Of a DNA stretch of 64,000 nucleotides, positions 23,497 to 34,247 are shown one piece after another. The position numbers and the translations under genes were made by a program. Each line of letters opens with the position of its first letter. The stretch's first letter is position 1. The notes under the pieces were generated by a model, which saw only the letters and a list, made by a program, of their open reading frames with translations, was not told the DNA's origin and ran no database searches. The DNA is from Podospora pseudocomata (Eukaryota > Ascomycota > Sordariomycetes > Sordariales > Podosporaceae), in the NCBI RefSeq assembly GCF_035222375.1, contig NW_026946363.1, forward strand, positions 248,001 to 312,000. The letters run 5' to 3'.

Positions 23497-26484
23497 ATGA
23501 TTGGAAAGGACGGCCCAGGCGCTGAGGCCATGCCCTCCAGGGGCCATCCACCACCTGAGGGTTCAACCGTCATCGTCCCACCTGAACCAGCCCCCAAAAG
23601 ATCAATCACCCCCAAGGGCACACTGTTCACCAATCTAGGCGAAGCCCATCTAGCCATCACGGCCAGAGTGGCAGCCAAAATCGCCGGTCAAGCTGTCCCT
23701 GCTTTGCCGGTCGTCACTCCTTGCCAGTCACCGACTGCGCCTCTTCATGAACCCCGTCCCAAAGACAACTTGCCGCTGGCGTCACACATGGAGTTTGTCA
23801 GATCTTCCCACCTTGCCAACGGACGTTGCTTGACTGGCTATGCTCCCAACGTATCGATTGCTGAGAAGAAGCATGAAGAGGGTTCGCAAACCTCTCCGAC
23901 ACCATCTCCCGACACGATCCTGTCCAGTCATTATGACGATTTCAACCCTGATCTTGACTGGGTACATGGTCCCGGTCCAGAAATATGCTCAAAGCGCCGG
24001 ACCAGAGAGACCGGAAGCACAGTTGAGAACATCTATCGACAATACCTCCCTTCGGAACCTTCGACCGTCAAGCCTCAGTCTGTCGCCCATAGTTCACCGC
24101 CCACAAACAGAGCGCATCCTCAGTCGCCGGATAGGGGAAATGGGAATAGCAACAATGACCACTACATCTTGGCTCGTTCCTTGACCAACCACCCATCCAA
24201 GCCTAACCATGTCGACGATGGCGCCCGTCCGAGTAAGCAACGTCGCAAACTGTATGATACAGCTGGCGATGCTCCCAGCGTTCCTCTCCCAGAGCTGCCA
24301 GTTGCGAGGCGCTCTGCCCGCTACTACGATAGTCATCTCCATGGGTATGATGATCCACCAACTCCGTCGGGGATGTCAATTTCCAATACACAAGTGCTAC
24401 TTGACAGATACAGTGATCACAGTCAGCTGGCTCAAGATGAAGGCTTTTCAGAAGAAGCCATAGTTGCCGGGGCCTCACCAAAGAGCGAGCTTGACGGCAC
24501 TGAGTTGGAGCTGTCATCACCCAGCGCCCATGAACGGCTGAAGGAGAGGCTTGACAGGCTACACTACGCATGCAACGCTGGTCTCGCCGAATATTCTACA
24601 GGCGCGCTTACTTCGGAGTCGGACGAAGACCCATTCAAGTACGATCGCAAGTCTTACCACGCGCTCCTCCAGCCAGTTCGAGAAAGGGAAGTAAGCCTAG
24701 CCCTCCAGCAGTTGACTGGCATTACCGAATCAGCGACGCCAGTGGACGAGATGCCACAGGAGTCTGGACAGCCTGTCTTACAGAGCAGAAACCCATACCT
24801 GAACAGACTGCAGTCTTACAAGACTCCAGAAGCTGAAGACGCTTGGGAGGATCAAGAAGATCCAAACGAAATCAAAATTACGGTTCAACGTCGCCCTTCT
24901 AGTTTCTCACCAGCCCCTCAGCCCGAACTTCCAACTCAGAGCCGCAACTTGACTCAGGACTGGAGGACCAGTTACTGCAATGACCATTTCCATCAACCCC
25001 AGAGTGAAGGCGGTGACTGGGAAACAGTTGGAACCAATGTGGGAGGTCAGTTTGGCAGCAACCTTGCATGTGCCTCTGGTAGTGGTCTGAGTGGACACCC
25101 GGCCCTCAAGATCACCAGTGACAGCATTGCGAACTACTCAGACTGCAGTTCCTTTGGCCCATCCCAATACGATGCCTTCACGTCTACTGAGCGAATTCTC
25201 CAGCATCCGACAGCCGATCAGAACCCCACTGACCAGCTGTTCAGAAACATAAAAGACACAGGGCGCCCGGTTTTTCTCCCAAAGCCACGAGTAAATCGTG
25301 CTAATGGATATCCCTTGGACTCAGTTCGACATTTTACAGATGCAAATACCACAGCAAGTGGTTCTACAGCTAGAAGCGCTCTGCTCGAGAAGATCAGTGC
25401 TCGTCTGCGTCGAAATAAAGAACAGCAGAAGAGCGGCAACCCTTTCCAAGTGCTTCCGAACACTTCGGTGCCTCATCTTTCTGATGTTTATGAGCTGGAG
25501 GACATGGGCCCTGGCCAGCGTGCCATCAACAACGGGGTTGAAGCCCACGGTTTGAACAAGGAAAATCGACTTACGCCTCCTAATCAAGAATCGAGTCTCA
25601 TGGCGAAGGGATCGCCCACCCTTTTCAGCTTCCCACTCATCCCATTACAGGAAGCCGTGAAAAAGCAAGCCATCAGACGGGCAAGTGGAGAAGACGATTT
25701 GACTTTGACCACCACCAGAACCCGCCAGGACTCCAGTGTTTTGTCTTCCAGAGCCACGCAGAGAACTACTCCGCCAACGCCCTGTACGGCAAAGCCACAG
25801 CAATACTCGCCTCCTACTCCTAGTCTCGCAAGACCTCCTCCCACGCATCTTCGCCGGCCCACTGGATTAGGGATCCCTGATACTGCTACGCCATACCCTG
25901 CATACCAGATGAACAAGGGCTTTGATGGAGACGAACAAAATCTTTCCACGGCTTCACCCCTCAGCAGCGGCAGTCCTCCCATCTACGGACGAGCAGTTTT
26001 CCCTCGCTCCTGCAGAAATATCTTTGGCGATGCGCGCGCAGATCCTCCTCGAAAATCCACAAGAAGTAGCTATGGGTTTCCAGTCATGTTGCGCAGGTCA
26101 ACCCACAAGAGAAAGACGACCCGTGAGAAGAGAGATGCACTCCGGCAACCAGGGGAATCCCCAAAGCCCGGCCCGGTTGTCGACCCGGAGACAGCAGATG
26201 CCTTCGTTCTGTCTGGCGAAGATGCGTACATCTCATGGGACAGTCAAAGAAAGCGTCGACTGTTCTACTATGGTGCGCTTGCCGTGTGCATTTTCCCCTT
26301 CCTGACCTTGTTGGTCTACCATGGGGCTTTCGATCCTTTTCTTGTCTGGTGGACAGAAGGCGAGGTACGCCGGATGACTCACAGGCAACGTCACGTTGTG
26401 GCTATTGTTGGAAGCACCATCGCAGCTGTTTGGCTTGCTGCCATTGCCGTGGTTGTTACTCTTCTTGTCAGCACAAAGACTTAA
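23497..26484 (+). CDS. Large disordered fungal protein with two C-terminal TM helices, 995 aa
   Basis: A single long exon. About 900 residues are rich in Ser, Pro, Thr and charged residues with little order. An early ordered patch (KGTLFTNLGEAHLAITARVAAKIAG) and a Pro/Arg-rich region around residues 780-850 stand out. A basic cluster (RKRRL) directly precedes a first hydrophobic helix at about 923-945 (FYYGALAVCIFPFLTLLVYH). A short charged loop (EGEVRRMTHRQRH) and a second helix at about 967-991 follow. This suggests a tail-anchored hairpin protein with a long cytosolic or nucleoplasmic N-terminus. I do not recognise a named family. A shorter start at residue 12 is also possible. Confidence 0.85.
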   Translation: MIGKDGPGAEAMPSRGHPPPEGSTVIVPPEPAPKRSITPKGTLFTNLGEAHLAITARVAAKIAGQAVPALPVVTPCQSPTAPLHEPRPKDNLPLASHMEFVRSSHLANGRCLTGYAPNVSIAEKKHEEGSQTSPTPSPDTILSSHYDDFNPDLDWVHGPGPEICSKRRTRETGSTVENIYRQYLPSEPSTVKPQSVAHSSPPTNRAHPQSPDRGNGNSNNDHYILARSLTNHPSKPNHVDDGARPSKQRRKLYDTAGDAPSVPLPELPVARRSARYYDSHLHGYDDPPTPSGMSISNTQVLLDRYSDHSQLAQDEGFSEEAIVAGASPKSELDGTELELSSPSAHERLKERLDRLHYACNAGLAEYSTGALTSESDEDPFKYDRKSYHALLQPVREREVSLALQQLTGITESATPVDEMPQESGQPVLQSRNPYLNRLQSYKTPEAEDAWEDQEDPNEIKITVQRRPSSFSPAPQPELPTQSRNLTQDWRTSYCNDHFHQPQSEGGDWETVGTNVGGQFGSNLACASGSGLSGHPALKITSDSIANYSDCSSFGPSQYDAFTSTERILQHPTADQNPTDQLFRNIKDTGRPVFLPKPRVNRANGYPLDSVRHFTDANTTASGSTARSALLEKISARLRRNKEQQKSGNPFQVLPNTSVPHLSDVYELEDMGPGQRAINNGVEAHGLNKENRLTPPNQESSLMAKGSPTLFSFPLIPLQEAVKKQAIRRASGEDDLTLTTTRTRQDSSVLSSRATQRTTPPTPCTAKPQQYSPPTPSLARPPPTHLRRPTGLGIPDTATPYPAYQMNKGFDGDEQNLSTASPLSSGSPPIYGRAVFPRSCRNIFGDARADPPRKSTRSSYGFPVMLRRSTHKRKTTREKRDALRQPGESPKPGPVVDPETADAFVLSGEDAYISWDSQRKRRLFYYGALAVCIFPFLTLLVYHGAFDPFLVWWTEGEVRRMTHRQRHVVAIVGSTIAAVWLAAIAVVVTLLVSTKT

Positions 26485-27834
26485 GTAGTGGTATCATACC
26501 TATGAGCCACTTTGTACTCGTAATCAGCGAGTTTGTTTGCATCGGAAAATTTGGAGGATCTTTGGGGAGATTTCTTGACAGTTCTTGGTCAGGTTCTGTG
26601 TCTCTTTTCGTCATCTTTGGCATGAGTGTCATGGAAAGAAGGAGGATTTTTGTGACAGCGAAGCTGGTAGCTTTGTGAGGTGGATGGCCTTTTGTTTGAG
26701 CTAACTCGAGGCACATGTCTGGCAACAAGGTGATTTTGGAGTTGTTTTGCGGATTTTGGAGGCTGTATCTGCGGTGGCGCTATGATGAACATGGTGGAGT
26801 TTATGGGAGGTGTACAGCAACGTTTTCGAGATGTCAGGAGAGGTCGGGCTATCGACTTGTGAAGCCCTGCTCTCATATGATCAGTCGGCCGGAGTTTCTT
26901 TTCAGCATTTCTCGCTTTTTCGCATTCCCCTGTCGATCGGTACACAATATCCAGCAGCTGTTATTTGTCAACATTTTATTGTCGGCCTCCTGAGACGACA
27001 CAAGGGCGCCATGTCAGTTACGTTCGGCTCCTATCGGCTCCCGTTTTTCATTTTCCTTGAACCAGCAGCGGTTTCAGCAACAGGTCTGGACAGAGTCATT
27101 TTATATCCGGAGGAAGGCCATGGATATGGGATTGCAACCACAGGTTGAGAGTTGGGTGTTTGGGCATTTATTTGGGGGGAATAGGGAAGGATTTGGCGGG
27201 GAAAAGGATGGTATGGAACCAACACGGACATATTTTGTCTCTTTTGTTAGGGATCGCAAACAAGCGCTGTATTCATTTCAGTTTGCGACGTGGCGGTGTT
27301 TTCTGCTGGTTATGTGCCGTTGTGTTTTTCGTTAATTTCTTCCTCTTGCTTGTTCTTGTCGTTCACGGTCCTGTTAGGGCCCAGAACCAGATTATTCCTC
27401 CTGTTTCATGGGATCTTGAATCGGGGACACACTGGACATATGGGGGGATTTCATGTTTCATCGGGTTCGTTGCTTTCTGAATGTGTAGGCCTTTGCATTC
27501 TGTTGGCGTGTTTGAATTTGCGATGAGTTTTGTTTGTACAACTAGGCAGCTTTCTGCCGGGGACATGGCATGTTACTCGAGATATGGTCGACAGCTTAGC
27601 CAAAACATTCTTGTAAAACTCTCGGATCCATACAAGATTTGTTTGTGACTGTTTGGTATCAAGCGCTGTGTGCTAACTGATGGTGATGTTAGTATCTGCA
27701 AATGTTTTTTAGACTGAGGGAATGAATCCTACGTAGAAAGCCAGTCTATCCATGAACCTCTGATCTACCATTTACTCTCTCGCCATTTTATATTTTATAT
27801 ACCTTTTCCATCTCTCCCCTGAGCTATACCAGCT
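26485..27834. other. Convergent 3' region, no gene seen
   Basis: About 1.35 kb between two convergent genes (the 995-aa gene and HYPK). It is T- and G-rich with several short ORFs in all frames, none with domain-like composition. It presumably contains both 3' UTRs. Confidence 0.5.
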
Positions 27835-28279
27835 TCAAAAAGCGGGCTGCAAAAACGCCCTAATCGTCTTGACGGCATCACCGTCGTTCTGCCTGAGCAA
27901 TTCTGTTGCCCTGGCCTTGCTGACCTCGAATTCGGCGACCTGTTTACTTCACCATTAGCTCCCCTTCCTTTTTTTTTTGTGTTCGTGTAGGTTGACCAAC
28001 CAAAAGCGAGACGTCGGCCGCATCAACCTTGACTTTGCTCTTGGCCGACGCCTCGACGGGGGGCTTCTTCTCCGAGACGGCCGAGACAGAGTTCAGGGCG
28101 TTGGTCGCGGCTGCTTGGTCGACTTGGGTGGAGGTGTTGTCGGTGGTGTTGTTGGAGTCGAGGTTGGAGAGGGCGGCGGCTGCTTTGCGGTCTTCGGCTG
28201 AGGCGGCGGGTTTGGAGGTTGTTGTTTCGATGTCGTCTGTTGCGCCTTCGTGGATTGTGGGGGGTTGGGGTTCGGCCAT
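27835..28279 (-). CDS. HYPK-like NatA-associated protein (UBA/NAC-alpha-type C-terminus)
   Basis: Two exons (28279-28001 and 27939-27835) encode 127 aa. The 61-bp intron has donor GTTGGT, branch GCTAATG and acceptor AACAG and restores the frame. The N-terminal 75 residues are disordered and Ala/Ser/Thr-rich (MAEPQPPTIHEGATDD). Then come the conserved AEDRKAAAALSNLD segment and, at the end, the UBA-type helical bundle VSLLVAEFEVSKARATELLR and GDAVKTIRAFLQPAF. This order matches huntingtin-interacting protein K, which binds and regulates the ribosomal N-terminal acetyltransferase NatA. An in-frame upstream ATG at 28384 would add a Pro-rich stretch and is rejected. It shares its upstream region with the DAHP synthase gene. 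Confidence 0.88.
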
Positions 28280-28871
28280 CTTTGGGGGAATTGGGAGGTG
28301 GTAGGTTGGGGATGGGCATATAACGGGAGAGTTTGGTGGTGATGGTGTTGATGGTGTTGATGTCGGACAGGATGGATTAAGCAATGTGGGGTTGAGGGGC
28401 AGCTTTTGGAGGTTGAGGGGCGCTAGGCTGGATTGGGGGGTTAGGGGATCCGCTCTTATTCAGAGGGGGGAGGGGGGGTGATTGGTCGATTTTGGGAGTG
28501 GGGGGGTTTTTCTTTGTTAGGAACGGAGCAGACCCTGGTACCCTTGTGACGATCATTCTTGGGTTTTGAGAGCACAGAACAGGTCAGATTTCGGTTTCGG
28601 GGAGGGGGATGAGTCAATTCAACTTTTGGGGATGAGCTGAGAAAGGGCAACACGGATTTTTTTTGGTCTACGTGGAAGGTTCTTTGGGTATATATTCCCA
28701 CACAACTTTTGGGTTTATTCTTCCTGGATATTCGACTCCAACGGCGGCGGTCTTTTTTTGTTCGTTTGACAACGGACGGTTTTTGGTGGTGGGGCCAAAA
28801 AAAAGAAGGTTTCGAGAAGCATTAACTATACGGCACTTCATACTCGCTCACCACTCAAACCCCGCGGCGAG

Positions 28872-30315
28872 ATGAGCTCAACACCACAGTGGACTCCCGA
28901 CTCGTGGAGGTCAAAACCCGTCAAGCAATGCCCCCAGTACCCCGACCAAAAGGCCCTTCAGAAGTCTCTGGCTGAGCTCAAGAAGTTGCCCCCCATCGTC
29001 CACCCGAGGGAGATTGTCAAGCTCAAGGAGCACCTTAGGGATGTGGCTCAGGGCAAGGCGTTCTTGCTGCAGGGTGGTGACTGTGCTGAGCTGTTTGACT
29101 ACTGCCAGCAGGATGTTATTGAGAGCAAGATCAAGCTGCTTTTGCAGATGAGTCTTGTGCTGATTTGGGGTGCTGACAAGAGGGTTGTGCGGATTGGGCG
29201 TATGGCTGGGCAGTATGCGAAGCCGCGGTCGAGTCCGATGGAGATGGTTGATGGGAGGGAGGTTCCTTCGTTCAGGGGTGATATCCTGAATGGGTTCAGT
29301 GTTGATGAGAGAGAGCTGGACCCTAACCGCTTGGTCAAGTAAGACTCACCTTTCCCTGCCACTCTCGCAAGTCGATGCTAATGCTTACCGCAGGGCTTAC
29401 CACCACTCGGCTGCCACGCTGAACTACATTCGTGCTGCCATCTCTTCTGGCATTGCGGACCTGCATCGCCCTCTGGACTGGGGTCTCGGCCACGTCCGTG
29501 ATCCCGCACTGAAGGCCAAATACCAAGAAGCTGTCGACTTCCTTACGGACATGCTCCGCTTCATGCAGACCATCGGTGCCGACAAGTCCCACAATCTCGA
29601 TACCGTCGATCTCTTCACCTCCCATGAGGGTCTGTTGCTGGAATACGAGCAATCCCTCACCCGTCTCCTCGACACCCCTTCCGCTCCCGGCACCCCCAGC
29701 AAAAAGGAGTACTACGACACATCAGCCCACTTCCTCTGGATCGGCGACCGCACCCGCCAGCTCGACCACGCCCACGTCGAGTTCTTCCGCGGCATCGCCA
29801 ACCCCCTCGGCGTCAAAATCGGACCTACCACCCCCGCCTCCGACCTGCTGGACATGCTCCGCACTCTCAACCCGGACCGCGAACCAGGCAAGATCACGCT
29901 CATCACCCGCTACGGCGCCTCCAAGGTCGCCGACCTGCTCCCCGCGCACATCCGAGCGGTGGAGGACTCGGAGTACAAGCAGACGGTTGTTTGGCAGTGC
30001 GACCCCATGCACGGCAACACGCAGTCTGTCAGCGGGGGGATTAAGACGAGGAGGTTCAGCAACATCTTTAGCGAGCTGCAGCAGACGTTGAGGATTCACA
30101 AGGAGCAGGGGAGTTATCTGGGGGGTGTTCACCTGGAGCTTACGGGGGATGCGGTGACGGAGTGTTTGGGGGGTAGTGAGGGGCTGGATGAGGATGACTT
30201 GTCGACGAATTACACGAGCTTTTGCGATCCAAGGTTGAATGAGAAGCAGGCGTTGGAGTTGGCGTTTTTGGTGGCGGATCATTATAGGTGTGAGAGGAAG
30301 GAGAAGAGGGCGTAA
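28872..30315 (+). CDS. Class II (plant-type) DAHP synthase
   Basis: Two exons (28872-29338 and 29394-30315) encode 462 aa, the typical class II length. The 55-bp intron has donor GTAAGA, branch TGCTAATG and acceptor CGCAG and rejoins AA|G AYHHS. The enzyme condenses phosphoenolpyruvate and erythrose-4-phosphate in the first step of the shikimate pathway. Class II hallmarks are LLQGGDCAE at 65-73 with metal-binding Cys71, RMAGQYAKPRS at 110-120, HFLWIGDRTRQLDHAHVEF, and CDPMHGNT late in the protein. From memory, the tryptophan-sensitive isozyme of Neurospora is of this class, but sensitivity cannot be read here. The start is the first ATG after a T-rich leader. Confidence 0.96.
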
Positions 30316-32217
30316 GAGTGGGTTTTGGTCTGGGATTGGGGGTTCAAAAGAAAAGTTAGGGGGTTAGTGGTAATTCGGCAATTGTTTCTCGTTATATGCT
30401 TGTTAGAACTGTCTTTTGAGGTACGTTGACAATATTTTGAGGCTTACGGGTTACTTTGAAGATATCTGTCTTGGATATCTTCAATACCTTCGATGCATAG
30501 TCAACTGATTTGCCACCTCCATGTCCCTTTCCTATATGGCAAGTCCTCATTTACGGCGATTGTCAGATCAACTGCTTTTGTTACTTTTGATATATTATGA
30601 GGCTTTTCTGGACACCGTAGACAGGGCTGGCAGGATTGCCGGCGTGGGTCATTCTTTGTGGCCAGTCCTGGTCCGGCACGTGGCTGTCAGGTTTTTACAC
30701 TGTTGATGATGGGCGGACAACGCGAAAGTAGCGAGTGAACCACCGAGAACCGTCGTGATCTTTATAGATCATCTATGGCTGTTTAGGAGTGTCGGTATTG
30801 TATTGCCGGAAGTATGCCGTGAATAACAGCCATTGCCCTGCTGTGTTTCGTCAACTCCAGGCATACAGTTCAAAATAGGTGGTGATATGCACGTCAGGTT
30901 GTCAAACCATATTGTCAGCCCCAGACGTCTGGCTGTCTCGGTGCTCGCCGGAAGCAATTGGAAAAGACAGCACATAAAAGCATGCAACACTCCCAAAATT
31001 CGAGGCGGCCAATGGACGTGATGGTCCCGGTGACAGGAGCCAATCACCGAGGGACTGGATCACCATCGTTGCTGTTGCGCCGCTCGGGTAAGGGTAGATG
31101 GACAGCGGGACGGGAAGCCTCGTGCTCTGGCTGGTTGGAAAATCAACAGAGATTTCCATCGCGGTGGCCAATCTGGGCTCTGAAGGGTCCTTTTTACACC
31201 TGCCGTCTCCGCCTGGATTTTGTGTTGTTGATGGTGGTTGGAGAGGTTTGGGCTCTGTTCAACCTCGGGGCTCTGCTTGCCCCAGTTGAGCGCCCGGGTC
31301 TATCAGTGGCCTGTGGGCAGGCTTTCTCGCACCAAAAGTCACCTGCGCTGGGGCACGTGCATGGCGCTCGCTGAACCTGGAACATCCTCTCCTCGCCTGC
31401 CCCAGCTCATCACCACCTTGCAGGCTTGCATCGTGACATTGGAGATGGCATGGAGGTTTCCTCCAGCTCGTGGCACTAGTGCTGCAGGTGCTTGAAGTGT
31501 GCACTTTGCCGCATCCATACCTGCCGCCTCCCGAAGACAGCAAGCACACCGCCGAGCACCATGATGTATTTTTTCCACCATCGTCGTTTGCTGTTCTTGG
31601 TCTTGGCCAGTTGCTTTTTCCCCGCCTATGACACTGTCCAGACCGCCTCCCACTCGCCCCTATCCGTTGATTGACGGCTGCGGACGATGCAAATGGCCTT
31701 CAAAATGGACCAGGCGAGCCAGGAGATGCAGAATCGACAGTCGATATGCTCCAGAGACGCACGCCTATATGGGCATTGATCCACGGACGATGGTCTGCTG
31801 GCGCCGTCTTCCTCCATTGGTCTTGGGTGACGAAACTGCGGGCCACTAAACCAAACAGCTGGACCAACTGCGAGGGAGAGGGTGGTTTTCCGTTCGGATG
31901 ACAGGGAAAAAAAGTAGGTGCTACATTCTCCTCACTCTCTCGCTCTTCTCGCTCCCACTCTTCCGATTCCGAACCTCTGTGTGAGACACCGGTTTCCGAT
32001 CTGGGTTTTGATTCTCTTTCCCGGCTTCCAGATTCAGCATCTCGAACCTCTTCGTCTATACTTTTGTTTTCTTCCAAGTGACATCTCAGTGCCTTGTTCC
32101 AATTGTGGTCAAACCTACACCTAGACCTCTCTGTCTTCATGGAGTCCTGACAAACATACCTACCCCTGTCGTGGTCACTTCTTTTCTCTCCTGCTACCTC
32201 GAATTCGAGCATGTCCG
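30316..32217. other. Non-coding spacer and leader
   Basis: About 1.9 kb without a supported gene. The last 300 bp are C/T-rich, as expected for a promoter and leader. An ATG at 32211, out of frame and 7 bases before the presumed main start, opens a short overlapping frame. Confidence 0.5.
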
Positions 32218-33615
32218 ATGGCTCGACCGGGAGGCGGGGACGAACACCCGCCCTTCCCGTTTCCGGGCGGTCTGTATTACCCAGCCAAGCGGCGTACCAT
32301 CGACATCGATGCCGACGATTACGATGACCTATACCGCGAACAGTCTCGCATCAAGAGGCCAAGATACATACAATATGCCCAATATGCCGACACCGTTGCC
32401 TATCAATTGGCCGTGGAACCCAACGACCACATCACCAACAACCTGAACCTAGTTGGAGCAGCGGGAGCTGGAGGAGGCGGGGGAGAAAGGGTTGCGGATT
32501 TGCCACTCCTGTCCCACCCACACCCTCACCATCCATATTCTCCCCCGGGCGACCCCCGCCCCCACCACTCCCACATCCGTTCCCGACCGTCCCTGTCCCC
32601 TGACCGTTCGGTCTCGGCTCCGGCCCCTATGGAACGGACGGTCTCGGGTCTCTCCATCCGCCCGGACCCCACAGAATCTCACGACCGTTGTGGTTCTATG
32701 GAACTTCTCGAAGACGCAGCAGCTGCCCAACGAGTTCGCGAGCACCTCGCCAACTTCACTCGACGCAACCCGGATTCAAAGCACGAACGAATTCTCAGGT
32801 CGATTATCAACCCCCGGGGTAGGCATAGCGAACTCCAACCGCTTGACAACGACTCGCTAGAATCCATCTTTAGTGCCGCCAACGAGATCTTCTTCAACGG
32901 ACGTCTAAGTCAGAGGGTGAGGTGGGATTGGTCCGATGAATCAAGTACGAGGTATGACTGTCGGGTTATTGGGACGACTGCACTGAGGAAGAAGATTGAC
33001 AAGGGAGGGAGAGGGTTCGAGACTTTGATCGTGCTGAGCTCGACGATACTCAGGGACAAGAGGTATAACTGCCGAAGGTTGTTGATCAGCACGTTCTTGC
33101 ATGAGCTGATACACTGCTATTTGTTCATCTGCTGCGGTTTCAGAGCCAGATGGGAGGGAGGCCATACGAGAGGGTTCAGGGAGATTGCCGAGATTGTGGA
33201 CGAGTGGGCGGGTGAAGGCAGTCGGTTGTATTTGGGGAGGGTGGAGGCCGACTTGGAGTTGTTTAGGGTTGAGGGTTCAGAGGAAGCGGCTGATGGTTAT
33301 TTTGCCCATCGAAGGGGTCGGCAAGGCAGCCAGTATCCATGCTCTGGGATGCCGGAACAACATCAAGAATCCTATGGTGGCACTCAAGAGGTGGTCAAAT
33401 TCCAAGGAGGCCAGGACTTTGTCCAGATCTTTCCTGAGGATCACAACCGTGGGAGGAGCATTGGGAGAAGCCCCAGCCGCCGAACAGACAGCAGCAATGT
33501 CTGGTGGCGACAGCAGAGGACTGTGAGGCCTAGCCCGCTGTTCATCACATATGGTGCGGGCGGTGGTGGCGTCAGCTACGGCGCAGACGAGGACGACTAC
33601 ATTTATCCTTCATGA
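32218..33615 (+). CDS. SprT-like domain metalloprotease candidate, 465 aa
   Basis: A single exon. The first 190 residues are low in complexity, with Gly, His and Pro runs and RPSLSPDRSVSAP-type phosphorylation-prone sequence. The SprT-like domain follows at about 205-345: SIFSAANEIFFNGRL, a central strand region, then the zinc motif HELIH at 295-299 with a third His at 316 (EGGHTRGF). SprT-like proteins such as Spartan/Wss1 relatives cut DNA-protein crosslinks, but many fungal members are uncharacterised, and the partners (VCP, SUMO or PCNA motifs) are not obvious here. The C-terminus is Arg/Ser- and Gly-rich. The active-site residues look intact. The ATG at 32211 is out of frame. Confidence 0.85.
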   Translation: MARPGGGDEHPPFPFPGGLYYPAKRRTIDIDADDYDDLYREQSRIKRPRYIQYAQYADTVAYQLAVEPNDHITNNLNLVGAAGAGGGGGERVADLPLLSHPHPHHPYSPPGDPRPHHSHIRSRPSLSPDRSVSAPAPMERTVSGLSIRPDPTESHDRCGSMELLEDAAAAQRVREHLANFTRRNPDSKHERILRSIINPRGRHSELQPLDNDSLESIFSAANEIFFNGRLSQRVRWDWSDESSTRYDCRVIGTTALRKKIDKGGRGFETLIVLSSTILRDKRYNCRRLLISTFLHELIHCYLFICCGFRARWEGGHTRGFREIAEIVDEWAGEGSRLYLGRVEADLELFRVEGSEEAADGYFAHRRGRQGSQYPCSGMPEQHQESYGGTQEVVKFQGGQDFVQIFPEDHNRGRSIGRSPSRRTDSSNVWWRQQRTVRPSPLFITYGAGGGGVSYGADEDDYIYPS

Positions 33616-34247
33616 ATCTTTCTTTTGTCGATTTCAGTTTTATACCCACTTTCATTTTTTTGGCAGGCGAATTTCGAATCTATTTGGCGAGGCAAATACC
33701 CATATTTTAGGTGACATAAAAGCATAGCATAGCATCGCATACATGGCAGACTAGCATTTTTTGATAGCATAGCAAAGGCGAATTTGGAATACATGGGGAG
33801 ATACGGGCTTCTAGTTGTTACATTGCAGTTGGGTGGTGCTTGTGCTTCTAGAAGGATTCGAGTGCCTGGGCTATCATTTGAAAACAACTAGATAACTTTG
33901 TGATAGAACCTTCCAACCAGTTTTCATGGGATATGTTGTGTTCCTAGGCACATCCTAGACAAGACTGTAGAGGTGGCGATGTGAGATCCTACTATCTTCG
34001 AACGTGTTGACTTCCTCAGCTTTCAGGACGTCCCATCTTTCCAAATAGCAGTTTCCATCTTTTGCCCACCACGTGCTAGGCCCATCGACCACACCGAGCA
34101 GAGGAGAAAGGAGCGTTGGAATGGCGCCTTCCCATTGCCAAACTCTGACTAGTAATTCCACCGTGATATCAACTTGCTGCCTTTCAATTTCCACTTTCTT
34201 CTTTACACTCAACAACAAACAACCTGGCCAACGGCCACTTCCTCACT
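33616..34247. other. Spacer
   Basis: About 630 bp, T-rich after the SprT-like gene, with a short AGCATAGCAT-type redundancy near 33720-33775. No coding frame is supported. Confidence 0.5.
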
